Assembly (NCBI GenBank): GCA_963931865.1 | Contig: OZ007509.1 | Coordinates: 16,841,815 to 16,905,814 of the forward strand | Source of the DNA: Axinella damicornis | Taxonomy: Eukaryota > Porifera > Demospongiae > Axinellida > Axinellidae | Reading direction: 5' to 3' | DNA length: 64,000 nt | Part shown: positions 61,177 to 64,000 of the stretch, in pieces | How positions within the stretch are numbered: the stretch's first letter is position 1 | Layout: the number at the start of each line of letters is the position of its first letter | Notes under the pieces: model-generated | What the model was told of the DNA's origin: nothing | Databases searched by the model: none | Seen by the model: only the letters and a program-made list of their open reading frames with translations | Made by a program: the position numbers and the translations under genes

Positions 61177-61948
61177 ATGAAGAACAGTTACGCAGTGCCC
61201 GTGCTTATAGGTCTACTACGTAGCTCTGCAGTTAGCTCCAGGAGTCAACATTGTAGCTAGAGCTCAGCAGTCAGGAAACACCGATGGAACAGGAAACAAT
61301 GCCACATTGGATATCACCTATCCACCACTAGTGACGACCGGCCCAAAGCAGCTCTGCCACAGTGAAAATGGGGTTCGCAGTCACGTCAACAAAGACATCC
61401 ATTCTATACTCCGTAACAAGGTCCTCCCTCGGCTGTGTGCAAAAGGCCATTTAGAGACCAACCCAGCAGCTTCTTGCAACGAACAATTCCGGGAAGGATG
61501 CCATTCTGGTTACTACTGGATAAGTGCAAATGATACCTCAGTTGTACAAGTGTACTGCGATATGAACACACGCTGTTGCAACAATGCTGGGGGATGGATG
61601 CGTGTGGCCAACCTCAATATGACTGATCAAAAACAGCACTGTCCAAAGGGCTGGAGAGAGGTTGCAAACCCAAAGAGGTTGTGCAGAGGAGCAAGCCGTT
61701 CCAACGTAAATTCAGTGGTATTCAACACTTACGGGATTCCCTACAGCCACGTGTGTGGAAGCATTATTGGGTACCAATCAGCCTCCGTGGTTCTGCAAGC
61801 AACTGTCAGAAACAACCAGCGAGAATATTGAGGTTCGGCTTCTTGCGTACCACGGAAATCCAAACAGTCTCAACACCGGCTTCTTGGATTCGGAAATCGT
61901 GACCTGAAAGGCACCCCGATCCAATCGATTGAACTGTACGTCCAGTAA
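61177..61948 (+). pseudogene. FL3: fibrinogen-like pseudogene with internal deletion
   Basis: Start ATGAAGAACAGTTACGC aligns to the FL2 start, but a 4-base insertion in the signal peptide (CTACTACGTAGC) shifts frame and gives a stop after about 27 codons. The domain reads on in the other frame from 61,307 (ITYPPLVTTGPKQLCHS, CNEQFREGCHSGYYWI, GGWMRVANLNMTD). At IIGYQ (about 61,778) the sequence jumps to the CAGCCTCCGTGG of the PPWFCKQ motif, removing several hundred bases, with CAAT microhomology at the junction. A further insertion precedes the C-terminus. No promoter modules upstream. Closest to FL2. Confidence 0.9.
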
Positions 61949-62724
61949 CACACTGAAAGGATTGGTATCAGTCAATCTAATGACTCCTACTCGTAACTGC
62001 TACTTTGGTTTGCTGCCTACATAACCTGCACTGCTGTTTAGGCCTAAGTTAGTAATTGGACAATGGTCATGTTTTTGATAAGGAAGTCTTTAATGCCACG
62101 TATGTGTGCACTTGCAATACAGGTATACCATTGCTACAATGTTTGGTAAGTACTTTATATTTTGCGGACTTTGTGCGAGTTTTTACAGCATCGCAATGAA
62201 AAGATCGCTAAACATTAATCAATGGGAGTGGTTCTTAGTGGGTGTGACAACAGTGACATTGAACCAATGAACATTAGCATGCAAGCTGTCCCCGTAGCAG
62301 TAATGGACATGTCTGCTGCTTTGTGTATCACAACTAGAGCAAAGGTGGTAATCCCTCAGATGGCAGTGTCCTCCACTAAGGTGGCAACTGGCAAAGCGAA
62401 TGAGCGGCTTGGCATGTATTGTTAATAAAACTGCCATAAGAGAGGGAGGGGCTAAACACCATGATATTGAATGCGAGACACCCTTGTGCTTTGCCAACTT
62501 TAGCCTTATTCGCATATTTTGCAATCTTATCTTTGCAGAATTATGCTAAAACTGGCAAAAGCACAAAGGTTTCACACATTCAAAATACTGCAGCATTACA
62601 CTATTAGGGACATGGTGACACTGACAAGTGAAAGACATGTCACATTCCCTTACAGCAGGAAGGTGCTCTATTATACACAGATACCCCAGTCCCACAAAGA
62701 CTTAAGACCATGACAGAATACCAC

Positions 62725-62823
62725 AAGACCTAGATAAGCTAATTAAAGATTCCTTGGCAACCCACCAGCTCAAGATAAGTTTCTTATCAGCAACAATAAT
62801 TAGATTGGGATACACAATATAAA
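62725..62823 (+). promoter_or_regulatory. FL4 promoter: GATA motifs and TATA box
   Basis: AAGACCTAGATAAG (62,725-62,738), GATAAGTTTCTTATC (62,774-62,788), GCAACAATAATTAGATTGGG, TATAAA (62,818-62,823). ATG at 62,911. Confidence 0.6.
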
Positions 62824-62910
62824 GCACAGCAGTTGGGTAGCTGCTCACATTAAACTTCAAACTGCGCATATTGCTACTTGAAGCTTGCACTGCTAACAGG
62901 ATCTCCCACG

Positions 62911-63996
62911 ATGATAAAGATTGACACAGTGTTTGTGCTTATAGGTCTGCTAGCTCTGCAGCTTGCTCCAGGAGTCAACCTTGTAGCTAGAGCTCAGCAG
63001 TCAGGAAACACCGATGGAACAGGAAACAATGCTACGTTGGATATCACCTATCCACCTCGAGTGATGACCGGCCCAAAGCAGCTCTGCCACAGTGACTTGC
63101 ACCGAGATGGGGTTCGCAGTCAAGTCAACAAAGACATCCATTCTATACTCCGTAACAAGGTCCTCCCTCGGCTGTGTGCAAAAGGCCATTCAGAGACCAA
63201 CCCAGCAGCTTCTTGCAACGAAGTATTCCTGGAAGGATGCCATTCTGGTTACTACTGGATAAGTGCAAATGATAGCTCAGTTGTACAAGCGTACTGTGAC
63301 ATGAACAGACGCTGTTGCAACACTCCTGGTGGATGGATGCGTGTGGCCAACCTCAACATGGCTGATGAAACACAACACTGTCCAGATGGCTGGAGAGAGC
63401 TTGCAAACCCAAAGAGGTTGTGCAGAAGAGCTGTTGGTTCCTATGTAAATTCAGTGGTATTCAACACTCACAGGATTCCCTACAGTCACGTGTGTGGAAG
63501 CATTATTGGGTACCAATTTGGAACACCTGAGGGATTTTTATTTTACACTGGTAATCCAAATGGATACACCGTGGAGAGCAACTATGTGGATGGAGTTTCA
63601 GTCACGTATGGAGTACAAGGCGAGAGAAGGCACATCTGGACTTTTGCTGGTGCAAGATCTGAGAGAGATAGAGGAACTAGTATTTGTCCATGCACAAACA
63701 CGGCTAACACTGCCCTCATCCGTATCCCTCCCTGGGTGGAGTCAGACTATTTCTGTGAGACTGGGACTACTGCACCTCAAGAAAGTGTATTCTACCTGAC
63801 GGATCCACTGTGGGATGGCAAGGGGTGTGGTAGTACCAGCACTTGCTGCAGCTACAATCAGCCTCCGTGGTTTTGCAAGCAACTGTCAGAAACAACCAGC
63901 GAGAATATTGAGGTTCGGCTTCTCACAGGTGCAAACCCAGACTATCTCGAGCAGGAGGATACCCCGATCCAGTCGATTGAACTGTACATCCAGTAA
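62911..63996 (+). CDS. FL4: secreted fibrinogen-like Cys-rich protein
   Basis: Intronless, about 361 residues. Start at 62,911 (MIKIDTVFVLIGLLALQLAP) rather than the in-frame 62,878, by the TATA distance and alignment with FL2. Signal peptide ending ARA, linker GNTDGTGNNAT with an N-glycosylation site, then the same Cys-rich domain as FL1 (GYYWI, AYCDM, CGSIIGYQFGTPEGF, HIWTFAGARSERD, DPLWDGKGCG, CCSYNQPPWFCKQL). The stop TAA is at 63,994-63,996. Compared with FL1 it has one copy of the linker repeat and scattered substitutions (AYCDM for VYCDM, ANPDYLEQE for AIPNLLEHE). Fully open with an intact promoter: likely expressed and secreted. Confidence 0.83.
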   Translation: MIKIDTVFVLIGLLALQLAPGVNLVARAQQSGNTDGTGNNATLDITYPPRVMTGPKQLCHSDLHRDGVRSQVNKDIHSILRNKVLPRLCAKGHSETNPAASCNEVFLEGCHSGYYWISANDSSVVQAYCDMNRRCCNTPGGWMRVANLNMADETQHCPDGWRELANPKRLCRRAVGSYVNSVVFNTHRIPYSHVCGSIIGYQFGTPEGFLFYTGNPNGYTVESNYVDGVSVTYGVQGERRHIWTFAGARSERDRGTSICPCTNTANTALIRIPPWVESDYFCETGTTAPQESVFYLTDPLWDGKGCGSTSTCCSYNQPPWFCKQLSETTSENIEVRLLTGANPDYLEQEDTPIQSIELYIQ

Positions 63997-64000
63997 CGCA

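Noticed and set aside
62878..62910. Earlier in-frame ATG extending FL4 by 11 residues
   Set aside because: FL2 and FL3 align with the 62,911 start, and the hydrophobic signal peptide begins there.

Overview
This window looks like nuclear DNA of an early-branching animal, most likely a demosponge; a cnidarian is the main alternative. The evidence is spliced genes with short GT-AG introns, a DNAJC3-type co-chaperone, proteins built from several Death domains, a cluster of secreted fibrinogen-like proteins of the sponge/cnidarian type, and dense small transposons (MITEs, LINEs, hAT). Nothing looks bacterial or viral.

Layout. (1) 1-7,224, minus strand: gene DD1, a multi-Death-domain protein running off the left edge. 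Its 6 kb first intron is packed with hairpin elements and a 5'-truncated LINE. (2) 7.2-11.2 kb: almost no coding signal. (3) 11.2-23.9 kb and 34.5-47.5 kb: two rearranged copies of one segmental duplication. Each carries pieces of a C45-family Ntn-hydrolase gene (minus strand), a cyclophilin-H pseudogene (plus strand), a TATA/E2F-site promoter-like segment with a 43-codon ORF, and the 3' exons of DNAJC3 (minus strand). The C45 and cyclophilin copies carry frameshifts, several shared between copies, so they look like old pseudogenes. (4) 24-34 kb, unduplicated: a truncated secreted-protein exon, a membrane-segment exon, gene DD2 (26,908-29,151, minus, paralogue of DD1) and several MITEs. (5) 45.7-54.5 kb: DNAJC3, minus strand, 12 recognisable exons with an open frame, lacking its N-terminal exons. 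(6) 55.4-64.0 kb, plus strand: four tandem intronless genes FL1-FL4 for secreted Cys-rich fibrinogen-like proteins. FL1 and FL4 are intact, FL2 is split by a complete hAT transposon with a perfect 8-bp target duplication, and FL3 is a deletion pseudogene. FL1, FL2 and FL4 share a promoter with paired GATA sites and a TATA box.

The paralogous copies act as natural empty sites. A LINE, a TTAA-target element, a MITE and a ~1.1 kb composite element are each present in one copy and absent at the same place in another, so they can be placed in time relative to the duplication. All family assignments come from reading motifs; no database search was run.
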